Positions 19,801 to 29,354 of a DNA stretch of 64,000 bases are shown here, one piece after another (position 1 is the stretch's first letter; each line of letters starts with the position of its first letter). Made by a program: the position numbers and the translations under genes. The notes under the pieces are model-generated. The model was not told the origin of the DNA and ran no database searches. It saw only the letters and a list, made by a program, of their open reading frames with translations. The stretch covers positions 1-64,000 of the forward strand of contig ML014190.1 in assembly GCA_003615045.1 (NCBI GenBank). Reading direction: 5' to 3'. The stretch comes from Caulochytrium protostelioides (lineage: Eukaryota > Chytridiomycota > Caulochytriomycetes > Caulochytriales > Caulochytriaceae).

Positions 19801-22800
19801 GATGGCGAGTCTTTCGACTGATCTGGAGACTGTGAGGACCGAAGCTCGTGTGGCGCGGACGCGCCATGAGCAACTGGTCGAGGAGCTGACGGCCGCGCAG
19901 GAGCGTGATGTGCGTGTGATCACAGCCGAACGTGATCATGCACAGCAGCAGCTCGCCGACCACGTGCGACGCTACGACGAGCTAGCGGCTTCGCTCGCGA
20001 TGACTAACGAACATAGCAAGCTGCTCAAAGCACAGTACGAGTCAACACTAGCACAAGCCGAGCATCAGCAACAAACGCTCGCTCAGCGATTGGACGATAA
20101 GGACGCCATGCTGGTTGATGCGCGTGAACGCATGCTGGCCGATCACCGAGCCGCTACCGTGCTCAGCGCTGATCTGAAACAGAAGCTTGCGCAGCTGGGC
20201 GCCGATCGTGATAATCTGACCACGCAGCTGAAGGCCGCCAGTCAGGCATCATTGCCTGTGTCGGCTGGATCGGCGACCCGGGATGTAGCCAGTAGGGAGC
20301 CGCCGGCGGTACCCCTGTCGCCGCTTCCTTTGCGATCCGCACCCGTCCATTCTATGGCGACTCAGTCGATGGCCGTTCAAACGGATGGGATCCCAACAGC
20401 TTTACCACCGCCATTTGCACCGTCACCATCACTGGAAGCCCAGCGACAGGAGCAGCTGATAGCAATTCAGGCGTTGCAGCGGCAGCATGAAGCGCTGAGT
20501 CATGCCATCCGGCAGGCTGAAACACATCTTGAACGGACGACCCGGCGCAATGAGCAGCAGCGTGCTGAACATGCCGAGACGGCTCTGCTGCTCGACGAAA
20601 CAGCGCAAAGCGTGCGTCAGCTCGAGCACGCAGCCGATTTGGCGCGAGACGCTGAGCGTGGCGCGATGGATGCTTACCGGCGGATTCGCATCGAACACGA
20701 TCACCTTCATGACGCCGTGGAGCATCTCCAGACAATGCTGGAGTCGCGACAGCAGACCGTTGATCAGCTGACTGCCCAGGTGGCCGCCATCCGAGGCGAT
20801 GTGACCACCGCGACGGCTTCGCTCGACCAAGTTCGTGTTGAGGCCGCGGCGGCGCGAGCGGCGACTCGTGAAGCGTCTGATGACCTGGCTGCCACACGTG
20901 TTCGTATCACCCAGGTCCGTGCTGACCTGGCCGATGCCGAGGCTGCCTTACAACAGGTACGAAAAGCGACGGAGGCGGAGAAGGCGGCGACCGAGAGAGC
21001 TGCCGCGCAGGATCGAGCCCTTGCAGCCTTGACTACGCCATCACCAGCGCATCCCGCAGCACCCCTGGGTGATGCAGCGACTTCCTCCTCGGCTTCATCG
21101 AAATCGCCCTCGCTCGCGGCGACTTCGCCATCTGTTCCGGCGCCGTCATCAGCGCCACTTCCTGCGAGCACCTTGGTCCGATCTCAACCTGATCGTGCGC
21201 ATACAGCGTCGCATGCAGCGACCATGGAGCTTGAGCAGACAATCAAGGGTTTGCAGAATCAGCTTGCTGTGGCCGAGTCAAAGGCTGCGGCATTGCAGCG
21301 CGCCCACGACCGTGCGGTGGCAGCCATGGCCACATCCGCGGCCACGGCGTCTTTGTCGATGCCCTCCCCACAACCGAAACGGCCCCGTAGTCTGGTTGCC
21401 CGCAGTGCTGTTCCGGCTCGTCCGAGTAGCGCCGCGGGCATCGGCCTACATCACCACGCTTCAGACGATGGATCGGCCACCGCGGTACCGGCACCGTCCC
21501 TGTCGGCTCGCGCGACTTATGTCTTGGACAACCATGGTGATGAAAGTGACTCATCGGAATCCCCCCTGTCGATGGCCTCCCTTGTGCCGGTCCCGCCGTC
21601 GCCTCTGTCGACACCATTGGTCGCGCACGGGGGTCTCGTAGGCGATGCTGCACTGCCGTCGAATCTTCCGGCAAACCCTGTGACAGTGTCGCAATCCATG
21701 CCCCATTCACCGGCTTTGCTTGAGGCAGGAACGTCAGTGCCCTCAGTCGCCATTGTGGCTATGGATTCGCCACTGGTCAATCCGGTGACCCCGGTCATGG
21801 CGACCGATGCACCGCCATCGACGGCCGCCGGCTCGTCACCCGTCGTGCTGACACATACGCCCTCGCCCTCTCCCATGATGCTGGAGACGACGGCTTCGCC
21901 GCTCACACCGCTGGCGTCGACGCCGATCATATCGACGACACCAACAATGGCATTACAGACGGCGTTAAGCGCGGCTCACGCGACTGCTGAGCCGATGCCA
22001 GAATCGATGCAAGCCGTCGTGCGCTTCCGCTCGCAACATCATGCTCTCATGACCGACAACCACATTCTGCAAGAGCGCGTTGACGCCCTGGACGCGGAGG
22101 TGAATGGTTGGAAACGCAATTACCACAAATGCGAAGCCGGACGCCGTATTTTGCACGACCAGTGTGAGAGTCTTGAGGTCAAGCTACAGGACGCCGAAGC
22201 GCGTTTGCGCGCCCTATCGGAGCGGGAAGTCTCGCCTTCGACCCAGCAAGCTTACACCGAGCTGGTCCGCTGGTGCCGTTCAGCGGCAGGCAAGCTGACT
22301 CAACGTCTGGCGAGCGTCGAAGCGTTGACGGTGGCAGGCACCCTGCCCCCGCCTCGCTCGCCGTCGCCGTCGGCTGGCGAGGATGCCCAGTCGGCATCAG
22401 AGGCCAAAACCCGACTCAGCCGGGCACTCCGCGATGTTAAGCAGCTGGTGGCCCTCTATCATGATGCGCGCCGTCGCGCCATGGCAGTGCCAGCGCAGCC
22501 AGCCTCTTCGTCTCTTCTGCCGCTGTCGTCCGCGCCGCCAGCATCAGCCGGACCCGATCCCGTCTATGAAGCCAAGATGGCCCGTATGACGGCCTGGAGC
22601 ACCTATTTGACCGAGAAGTGCGCGCGCGATCAGCAAGAGCACCAGCTCGTGGCTGTAGCACATGCCGATCAAGTGACGCAGCTCGAGAACTCGCTTGTGC
22701 GAACGACAAAAATGTTTGACGGGTTACTACAGAATGAGCGTTTCGCAACGTGGAAGCACGAACGGATGATGCAGCTGACCGTGCGACAGGCTCTCGATCG

Positions 22801-25800
22801 GGTCCAGTATGCCGAAACGAGTGTCCGATTACACCAAAAGCAAGTCATGCTGTTGGAACGTCAAGTGGATGCGTTGCGTACCGAGAAGGAGCACTTTGCC
22901 GCGGTCGCGAAGGTGCTCCAGACGGCACGGGACGCCGCGAAGCGAGCAGTTGCTTGCCAAACGGATCCTCTTTCCACGGGGCCACGCACTTTATCAGCCT
23001 TGTCGGATCCTACAGCCCGACCGAAGGCTGTCGCCGCCCTATCCCCGTCGTCTAGATCAGCCATGACGAGTGATCCGATTGTGCCCACGCCAGTGGCGGG
23101 CTCTGCATTTGCTAGCCCTCCTGTGCAGTCATCATCGAGTGTGCCATCGCTTGTGGTGGAAAAGGTCGATCCACAGGAAGCCATCGATCGCCGCCATCGT
23201 ATCATGCGTCGACGTATGACTCTGCTGGAACGCATCTTTGAGCACCTATATACCCGTGTAAAAGCTGCGACGGCTGATCACGCAACAACGACGGTCATGC
23301 CGTCGGATGTCGCGCTTGCCGAAGGTGCGGCTATTTTGTCATCTTCCGCTACACCGTCGGCGCACCAGGCCATTCTGGCGGATCTACTGGATGTCATGGC
23401 GCTGCTCAATGCTCCGGGTCAGCGGTCCGTCAATCGCCGCTTACAACAGATTGTGTGGCGATTGCATGTGGCGCCGAGTACACCAGCGGTAGCACCGCGC
23501 GGGGGACGACCTGCCGCGCCCGAGATGATCGCCGCATATACCAAATTGGTGGCCAAACGGCGTTTCAAGGCGGCAAAACAATTGGATGGGACGACGTTGC
23601 CATTGGTAGCACGCCCGCACCCATCTTCGGCTCCTGCACCTGGGGCGTTGCCAGCAACGCCAGAGATGATTGCTGTTTACACAAAACTGGTTGCAAAAAG
23701 ACGACGTCAGTTGAGCAAGACGCAGCGTGCGTCACAACCATCAAATCCGTCGTCTTCGCCGCCGGCGACATCGCATTCTTTCGCCGATCCTGATGCGGAA
23801 GCGGATCGCAAACTCATTTTGCTCCGGTGGAAGCGGGCTGAGCGTCAAGCCTCGCGTTTGCAGCGCGAGCTCGAAGCGATTCGCCAACAGAAAGATCAGG
23901 CTTTACGGCCTCATCACGATCGTGCTGTGCAATTTGACGACATCACTTACGTCGATCATGCAGCAGACGCGCTGGTGGGTGCAGTCACCGGCGTGCAAAC
24001 CGACCCCGCCATGCTACCTCACAGTCCTGTCGACGTCAAGCCCCCCGCTGCCGCTTTCACGGGTCGTACAACTCACGATACGGCCGTCCAGACGCCTACC
24101 ATCGAGCTGGCCTTGACCACGCGTGAAACTCAAACCACACCACTGCAGCTCCCGACAGCTAGACCCGCGCTAGCGACTTCGCCGCATTTAGTGCCTCAGT
24201 CGGCGCTGGCACCTCCTCCTGTGGTGCATGCACCAGCACCGGTATCATTGCCCAAGGTGAGCTCGACTCCGTCTCAAGATCCACTATCGCCGAGTCAGGC
24301 TGCTGAAGCGGATGCGTTACGTCAGCAGCTCCACCATTGGCAGCAGCGATATACGGCGCTGCAGGCACACTTGACTCGTCTTTCGACACAGTCTGCCACC
24401 CACGATGCAGAAATGACGGCCCAGCACGCCCATCTCACGGCCCGCGTTGCCTCGCTCACCGATGAGCTGAGACGAGTCCAGTTGCAGCATGCTACTGTGC
24501 GCACGCGGCTTGAGTCGCAACTGGCCCGTGCTGAGCAACGCCTTACATCACAGCCATCCCAAGTGACTCCCGTGGCGGTGCCGCCACTCGCCGTTAGGGT
24601 GCAACCACCGGTAGCGATGGTGTCCCGTGCGACGCAGTGGAATGCCCCGATCCCGATACCTCCGCCTGTACTGATGTCTGCCCCAGCGCCGGTTCAGTCG
24701 GCGCCGACGGCTCGTCCGCGGCCGCCCATGCGGGATTCTACTACCATGACGAATGCGGAAACGCCAGTGATGGTGCCCGTGGTGGCTCCTCGGCCCACCG
24801 TCATGTGTATCACTCAGTCCAGCCAGACAACGGCACCCATCATGCGCGATCGCGGGTCACAGACGTTTTTGCTTGAGCCCCGCAAGTTGTGTTTCACAAC
24901 ATGGACACAGACCGACGTGCGGTACACCAATCCGGTAACTCTTGGATCAGCGCCGCTCACGTCTCTGTCGTCGAAGGCAGGACAGCCTGCATCGGCCCCT
25001 GTACCCACCGCGCCCAAGCCCACATCAGCCACCTCGATTGCGGCGCCAGCGGTTTCTGTCGTGGGAGTGTCATCATCCCGCGTTCCAGAAGCTCCTGCGA
25101 ATAGCTCGCCTCGCACAGCCCACGGTACGTCACGCTACGACGCGACTTCGCAAGACCGAACTTATCTCAACGGGCTAGATGACTACGACCGTCGTGCTAC
25201 ATCGCGTCACTCCTACGACTATGGATATGATAGTGACCTTCATCGCGACCTGCGCCCTGATTCCTACGTTCCATCGCCGATGGCCGACGACACAGAACTG
25301 CTGGAGTATCAAGCCTATCTGCATCGCATGCAAGCCGGCTTCGATGCGGCAGTATCCTCGACCGCGACGCATATGGCAACCCACGGATTCCACGATCCCT
25401 ATGCTGATCTTCCTCTCCCAAATGTCGGCGGTGTCGGTGTTGGTGTCCCCGATGCAGGCGATGCTTTCTATGCGTCGTTCCATGCGCATACGTCTTATGC
25501 GATGTATGACCACTCGACGGTTCCGGCCCCCGCTCCCTCTGCTGCTGTTGCGGCGGCCGTTGATCCCGACACATCCGCCGGGCCGATAGTGTATGAACTC
25601 ACGACCACGGAGGATGCCGCGCTATTTTTGGCCAATGGCCGCCGATCGACGCGCGACAGCCCTCCTTCATTGCGTGAATCGGCGGTAAAGCATGATGCTG
25701 ACGTGTCGTCCCAGGGCGCGCATCTCTTGCCTGCGATGACACGGGCTTCGCTGCCCTCGGCGCCGGATCTGCTTCCTGCAACTGCGGCGCCGATTGCCAC

Positions 25801-27265
25801 CGTGAACACGCCATCTGTTGTGACCGAGCTGAAAACAACGGGTGTGCCGCTGGAGCCGTCGATAACGGTGCCGTTCACGGTGCCGCCGGCCATGCCGCCG
25901 TCCCCGTCCTTGCCCGCATCTCGTCTGGCGACTGGGACTGATGAGTCACGCAGTCATCACGCAACGCCGCTTTATCCTGCGCCCATGAGCTCGCTGCAGG
26001 CTCCGATCCTAGCGCAGGCTTCAGGCCCTTTGGCGGCATCACCGCCGCGGCCGCTACGCGGGATGGAGGCCGAGACGGACATGGAGACGGACCCGGAGGA
26101 GCGTCAGGAGGCCATGGCGAGTATCCGTCTGCTGTCGACTCTGTCCTTTGATCACGCCATGCCGGCCTCCACGGCCTCCTCGGCCCCCAGCGCGTCTTCA
26201 TTGCATGACGACAACGCCTCGGAGGGGATTCTCTCCGTTGCGCACGCTAGTACGGATGACAGTGAGGAGGAAGAAAACGGTCTGGTGGTCGGTTCGTTTG
26301 AGATGAACGCAGACCAGAGGGGTGATCAGGACAGTGCACGTGATGCTATCGACGACAGCGAGGATGAGGATGCCGCACTCGAAGAAGGGTCCCTTCTCTC
26401 AGAAGGTTCAGAGTCGTCCCGTGCCACCGTCATGTACGCCACCCTCGGCACAGATGCTGATGCCATTCTTGCCCGCGCCCAGGCGCAGCTTGCGAGCCAC
26501 TTGCCGCATACGACCGCTGCGGCGACTGTTGGAACCAGTCTTGACGGCCTGAGCGTTGAGATGCATGCGCTCAGGCACCCAGCGCCCCATGCAACAGCGA
26601 CCCGAAGCGCACCCATCGTTGAGCTGACAACCGCGAGAACCCCGCAGACGACAAGTCCGATTGCTATGTCATCGCGGCCAGCGTCGCCGGTCTCCGTGCT
26701 GTACGACCCACGGATGGTAGCGGACCGCGTCGAACGAGGCGCCGACGTGTTTCGTCCAGTCGCGGTCGACGGCCTCGCAATTTCTCACGGTTATGCCGAC
26801 GAGTCTGATGACGGCGTGGATCGGGACGGCGACAGTGTGGTCAGCGACACGTCGTCGGAGCTCACATGGGCCTCGTCCATTCCTGCCCACGAGCACCCTG
26901 ACGCGTCGCATGATTCGAGCCAGGGATTCGATGACGAGGCGATCGGGCCTGGCTTCCCTGCAGAGGACGTGGCGCCCGTGCTGGCTTTCTTCCAGACCCA
27001 TCAGAATTCCGATGCGTTCGTTACGAATGCTGGTGGCTACGAGGAGGAGGAGGAAGAAGAAGAAGCTGGTGATGCCATTCATGGCAGCCTTGATGACGTG
27101 TTGGCCGACGATGTCACGTATAGTGACGAGAATGACGAAGACGCCGAAGACATTGATGATGACAGCCTATTCGTGGCTAGCTCGCTGGCTAGTGTCATGG
27201 ACGGCGCCAGCGGTATGGCGGATGGGCTTTCCCCGTCGTCGGAGTTGGGCTCCTTTCTCGAGTGA
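16805..27265 (+). CDS. giant coiled-coil protein with repeated TQT/VQTD motifs
   Basis: A single uninterrupted frame of about 3,486 residues; I place the start at ATG 16805 rather than the in-frame GTG at 16796. Long stretches (about residues 50-230, 360-440, 860-1150, 1210-1430, and others) are heptad-like and rich in Ala/Gln/Glu/Arg with HQQ, EELTAA and similar coils. They are separated by Ser/Pro/Thr-rich linkers. At least nine motifs of the LC8 type occur, for example ETQTT at 700-704, AVQTD at 1190-1194, ACQTD at 2050-2054 and seven between 2396 and 2705. Two copies of PEMIAxYTKLVAKRR lie at about 2239-2300. The C-terminus is strongly acidic. There is no enzyme domain, membrane segment or signal peptide. 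A cytoskeletal, spindle-pole or centrosome-like scaffold is the best inference; the family is not recognised. Base composition looks less GC-rich than its neighbours. Confidence 0.85.
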   Translation: MRRGSVLSAVGLGSSDVAGPYTHAHPPHVSGATSIGSPGIARDRAALQNPHEILPRWYREISAHHATRARLRELEATLARFVQFLPKTAARAAAAAAEASEGPSAHRLSGADEQDSDWPEIAASLMTAVELRSQLAAEKAQRVAAEQRAQLALERAETLATALHEARQQARQREAQYQRLLIERDALVAIHQRDVARATQLEALETELVAWKQRSVAMVPSTVLSVYQREPSPPPPGSASTKSSRLSVRDEILATTPSRNRPERPMVDTVIPALDYASSMASAEDSDSDHDHGPLIDRPQPRGPVSESTIEERAMQQASHLASGHHGTSTSADLSDAGDAAAGTVDPSALAQTVARLSRDLHASRSALAAETSSRAAWQAEAERALAMYDEAQSQLETCQSAQQALADDLRLKQTVHDATVTQLEAAHAKTEQVLVSLIKRHGAVCTTYEAALQPMAMETQHWRNASQQYLGVMFRLLWLFQNQRVQLFAQIAPATRVGNAQAMRALGCSLLANHQIAQLAHALRTASGELVSDVPPQTWHDEWRQCANLLVDTPLSHHLQVVIPPQALWNPSGSPDQSHDGPSHEAEERDEADEAFDDGVTTHRGMFDWTAFEPVASSLTNRFSDVALELDANVSDEMIGDGWHIDEVAQRRMTAWLARTADADTEPLIRSALHGSMQAAYFTSNSQLLTTQETGIDVETQTTLSLPTPTLVSRSNPLNTPGATSARAALASLSQARSEAQPSALLLSPVISHSEISNGDTEFYTVDEGSTTTRRSSLPSRGTSVGSDELDLPPVSFPDAFPFPSPATAPVTGTSRQPLMATPALLDPSTPSIEPGRHVITPMLGMAAVHNSESPVLRDNVVAQLAAARKSIHVCEAARRAAAAQHEVAMKELQTAIRSREQELATARAQTEDLGHALRLAESQAAASEKRAAQLQANVAQVQETLSERIDLAAKTQAQMNGLMKEMEHLRHARAADSERHRQELEWAEDQRATMSAQMASLSTDLETVRTEARVARTRHEQLVEELTAAQERDVRVITAERDHAQQQLADHVRRYDELAASLAMTNEHSKLLKAQYESTLAQAEHQQQTLAQRLDDKDAMLVDARERMLADHRAATVLSADLKQKLAQLGADRDNLTTQLKAASQASLPVSAGSATRDVASREPPAVPLSPLPLRSAPVHSMATQSMAVQTDGIPTALPPPFAPSPSLEAQRQEQLIAIQALQRQHEALSHAIRQAETHLERTTRRNEQQRAEHAETALLLDETAQSVRQLEHAADLARDAERGAMDAYRRIRIEHDHLHDAVEHLQTMLESRQQTVDQLTAQVAAIRGDVTTATASLDQVRVEAAAARAATREASDDLAATRVRITQVRADLADAEAALQQVRKATEAEKAATERAAAQDRALAALTTPSPAHPAAPLGDAATSSSASSKSPSLAATSPSVPAPSSAPLPASTLVRSQPDRAHTASHAATMELEQTIKGLQNQLAVAESKAAALQRAHDRAVAAMATSAATASLSMPSPQPKRPRSLVARSAVPARPSSAAGIGLHHHASDDGSATAVPAPSLSARATYVLDNHGDESDSSESPLSMASLVPVPPSPLSTPLVAHGGLVGDAALPSNLPANPVTVSQSMPHSPALLEAGTSVPSVAIVAMDSPLVNPVTPVMATDAPPSTAAGSSPVVLTHTPSPSPMMLETTASPLTPLASTPIISTTPTMALQTALSAAHATAEPMPESMQAVVRFRSQHHALMTDNHILQERVDALDAEVNGWKRNYHKCEAGRRILHDQCESLEVKLQDAEARLRALSEREVSPSTQQAYTELVRWCRSAAGKLTQRLASVEALTVAGTLPPPRSPSPSAGEDAQSASEAKTRLSRALRDVKQLVALYHDARRRAMAVPAQPASSSLLPLSSAPPASAGPDPVYEAKMARMTAWSTYLTEKCARDQQEHQLVAVAHADQVTQLENSLVRTTKMFDGLLQNERFATWKHERMMQLTVRQALDRVQYAETSVRLHQKQVMLLERQVDALRTEKEHFAAVAKVLQTARDAAKRAVACQTDPLSTGPRTLSALSDPTARPKAVAALSPSSRSAMTSDPIVPTPVAGSAFASPPVQSSSSVPSLVVEKVDPQEAIDRRHRIMRRRMTLLERIFEHLYTRVKAATADHATTTVMPSDVALAEGAAILSSSATPSAHQAILADLLDVMALLNAPGQRSVNRRLQQIVWRLHVAPSTPAVAPRGGRPAAPEMIAAYTKLVAKRRFKAAKQLDGTTLPLVARPHPSSAPAPGALPATPEMIAVYTKLVAKRRRQLSKTQRASQPSNPSSSPPATSHSFADPDAEADRKLILLRWKRAERQASRLQRELEAIRQQKDQALRPHHDRAVQFDDITYVDHAADALVGAVTGVQTDPAMLPHSPVDVKPPAAAFTGRTTHDTAVQTPTIELALTTRETQTTPLQLPTARPALATSPHLVPQSALAPPPVVHAPAPVSLPKVSSTPSQDPLSPSQAAEADALRQQLHHWQQRYTALQAHLTRLSTQSATHDAEMTAQHAHLTARVASLTDELRRVQLQHATVRTRLESQLARAEQRLTSQPSQVTPVAVPPLAVRVQPPVAMVSRATQWNAPIPIPPPVLMSAPAPVQSAPTARPRPPMRDSTTMTNAETPVMVPVVAPRPTVMCITQSSQTTAPIMRDRGSQTFLLEPRKLCFTTWTQTDVRYTNPVTLGSAPLTSLSSKAGQPASAPVPTAPKPTSATSIAAPAVSVVGVSSSRVPEAPANSSPRTAHGTSRYDATSQDRTYLNGLDDYDRRATSRHSYDYGYDSDLHRDLRPDSYVPSPMADDTELLEYQAYLHRMQAGFDAAVSSTATHMATHGFHDPYADLPLPNVGGVGVGVPDAGDAFYASFHAHTSYAMYDHSTVPAPAPSAAVAAAVDPDTSAGPIVYELTTTEDAALFLANGRRSTRDSPPSLRESAVKHDADVSSQGAHLLPAMTRASLPSAPDLLPATAAPIATVNTPSVVTELKTTGVPLEPSITVPFTVPPAMPPSPSLPASRLATGTDESRSHHATPLYPAPMSSLQAPILAQASGPLAASPPRPLRGMEAETDMETDPEERQEAMASIRLLSTLSFDHAMPASTASSAPSASSLHDDNASEGILSVAHASTDDSEEEENGLVVGSFEMNADQRGDQDSARDAIDDSEDEDAALEEGSLLSEGSESSRATVMYATLGTDADAILARAQAQLASHLPHTTAAATVGTSLDGLSVEMHALRHPAPHATATRSAPIVELTTARTPQTTSPIAMSSRPASPVSVLYDPRMVADRVERGADVFRPVAVDGLAISHGYADESDDGVDRDGDSVVSDTSSELTWASSIPAHEHPDASHDSSQGFDDEAIGPGFPAEDVAPVLAFFQTHQNSDAFVTNAGGYEEEEEEEEAGDAIHGSLDDVLADDVTYSDENDEDAEDIDDDSLFVASSLASVMDGASGMADGLSPSSELGSFLE
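23519..23706 (+). repeat. tandem internal duplication PEMIAxYTKLVAKRR
   Basis: Two 15-residue copies start at 23519 and 23660, 47 residues apart. They differ by one amino acid (A or V), yet most codons differ synonymously. Confidence 0.85.
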
Positions 27266-29354
27266 GCCTCGACCTCTCCGCCCATCTCGCAGAAGACGGC
27301 AAACCCCGGCCGCACCCCTGGAGTGCGGTGGGTTCTACGCGGTCGTGATCAGTTTCTAAACCCCATCACACTGGTCGATTGCCATCGCGATGCATGACGC
27401 TTCGCGTTCCTGCCCGTCTCCCAATGTGTGCGCCCTATGTATGTGTCCCCTATGTGTGTGTCAACAGAAATGTCATCGTCGCGCGATGGGCGCTGGCTCG
27501 TCTGACGGAACCCTGTGATGATGGTGATCACGATGATGATCGTCATACGCATGTCGGCCGTGATTACGGGTCAACCATCCCAAAACAGATCACGCGACGT
27601 CGCGTTTGTGTCGACGACGGGTGAAACCACGGGGCGATGGGGTTTGGGCGGCTGTGAGATGGACCCAGCGGCTCGGTCGGACCAGCCGATCGCTCGCGAT
27701 CGGCCACCCCCCACCCCAAAGGCTGGGCAGAGCGGGGCTAGGCCAGGCCAGGCCAGGCCAGGCCAGGCCAGGTCAGGCCAGGCCAGGTCGGCCGTCTCAG
27801 CGCGGAAGGACGGGAGAGCGTGGGCGGAAGGCGAAGGGGGCGACCCACTCACACGTTGGCGGAGGTTGATTCTCGAGTGCGCTGCGCTGCGCTGAGACGT
27901 CCGAGACGGCTGGCGATGGCGCTGCTTGCCGGTGATGCTGGTCGATCCCAAGCGCTTCCCCTGCGCGGCCGCGCATGGGGAACTACGACGCGTCCGGCCC
28001 GGCCCGGCCGCGGGGTTCGTCAGGCGCATGCGTCCATGCGCATCGTCGCCCTCTCGTCGGATGTCGAAAATGGAACGCGCGCCTGGGAGCCGAGATCCGG
28101 GCCGAGATCGGCGCTGATCCCGCAGGCGACACGGTCTCCTGAGCGTCTCCGCGAGGGCCGCTCACGCTGTCCGGTGTGATGTTGGGATCCCCTCTGGCTC
28201 CGTGGCGATCTGGCGCGTCGACACGCCGCTTGACCGAGTCGACGCGCCGAAGACGTTGCCGGCGGCGCCGCCGCGACGCTGAACCGAGGGTCGCGGCAAG
28301 CGGCGTCGAGGGACGAGGCCCCAGCCGCGTCGGCGTGCAGGCAGGACGGCCCAGGCCGCTGACTCCGACGCAGGCTGCCGGGTCGCCGGTCGCTTCGCAG
28401 CGAGCGGCAAGCGCGTCGGATGCCGGGACGTGTCGTCCCCATGTGGACGCGCCGGCGTCCGGCGGCCCGACGCGCCTTTCGCCGGGGGCCCCGGCACGGC
28501 CAGACCGGTGAAGGAAAGGAAGGCTCCGTGGGATGGCCGCCCGCTGGCCCATCACGGCCATGAGCGCCATCACCGCGGCCGGTGCCGCCGCCGTCTCACG
28601 CGCGTTCCGCGAGCGGAGCGGCGGCCCTGACCGCGCGGGCCGTCGGGGAGCCGCGCAGCGCCATCGCCGGCACGCGGGCGGATGGTCTGACCCATGCGGC
28701 CCCCCGACCTGCCCCCCCCAGAAAGCGAGTTCGCCCATCGCGTCCATCTCGGATGATACCCCGGCGGGAGAGAAGCCATCGCGGCGCGATACGGCACGGT
28801 AGCGTCGGTGACGGACGGCGACGAGGTGACGGCACGCGCTATGGTGATGGCGAGGAGGACGGACGCCTGGAGGCGCTGGACAGGGCCGTCATGTTGGCGT
28901 GGTGGTGTAAGAGCGACTGGTGCGGCCACAGCGTGCGGGGTGCCCACGCAGCGACCACGCAGCGACCACGCCAGGAAGCGCGCTCCGAACCGGCGCGTGC
29001 CTTTTTGCGCAAGTGGCATACCGGCGACCAGACCCATTCTAGACATATCCAAGGATGGTCTGACGGCTCTGCGTCACGGCTGCGACGTTTCGCTCCTCTC
29101 CCCCACGTTGAACGGGTTGTTTATAGTGCACATAGTTCTTTCCTGATCGTTGTTCATATCGTTTTCCTCCTTTCGTCCTGTAGTATCCCACCCTTTGTTG
29201 TGCCGTCCGGTACCTTGTTCCCGTGCCGCCCCCGAGCACGCGACGCGACCCGACGCGCCGCGACCGCAATCTCCGCAGTCCCCGCGACCTCCGCCGCCCT
29301 GCACCTCCGCCCTCTGGCGACCACGACGACGACAACGTCTTTCCCGCCGCCATC
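27266..29354. other. intergenic region upstream of the Pumilio gene
   Basis: 2.1 kb after the giant gene. It contains a GGCCA pentamer array (listed separately) and GC-rich DNA with unconvincing arginine-rich open frames. The last 250 bp before the Pumilio ATG are pyrimidine-rich (29100-29230), as expected for a promoter or 5' leader. Confidence 0.45.
27737..27788 (+). repeat. GGCCA pentanucleotide array
   Basis: About ten tandem copies of GGCCA with one GGTCA variant. Purely intergenic. Confidence 0.9.
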
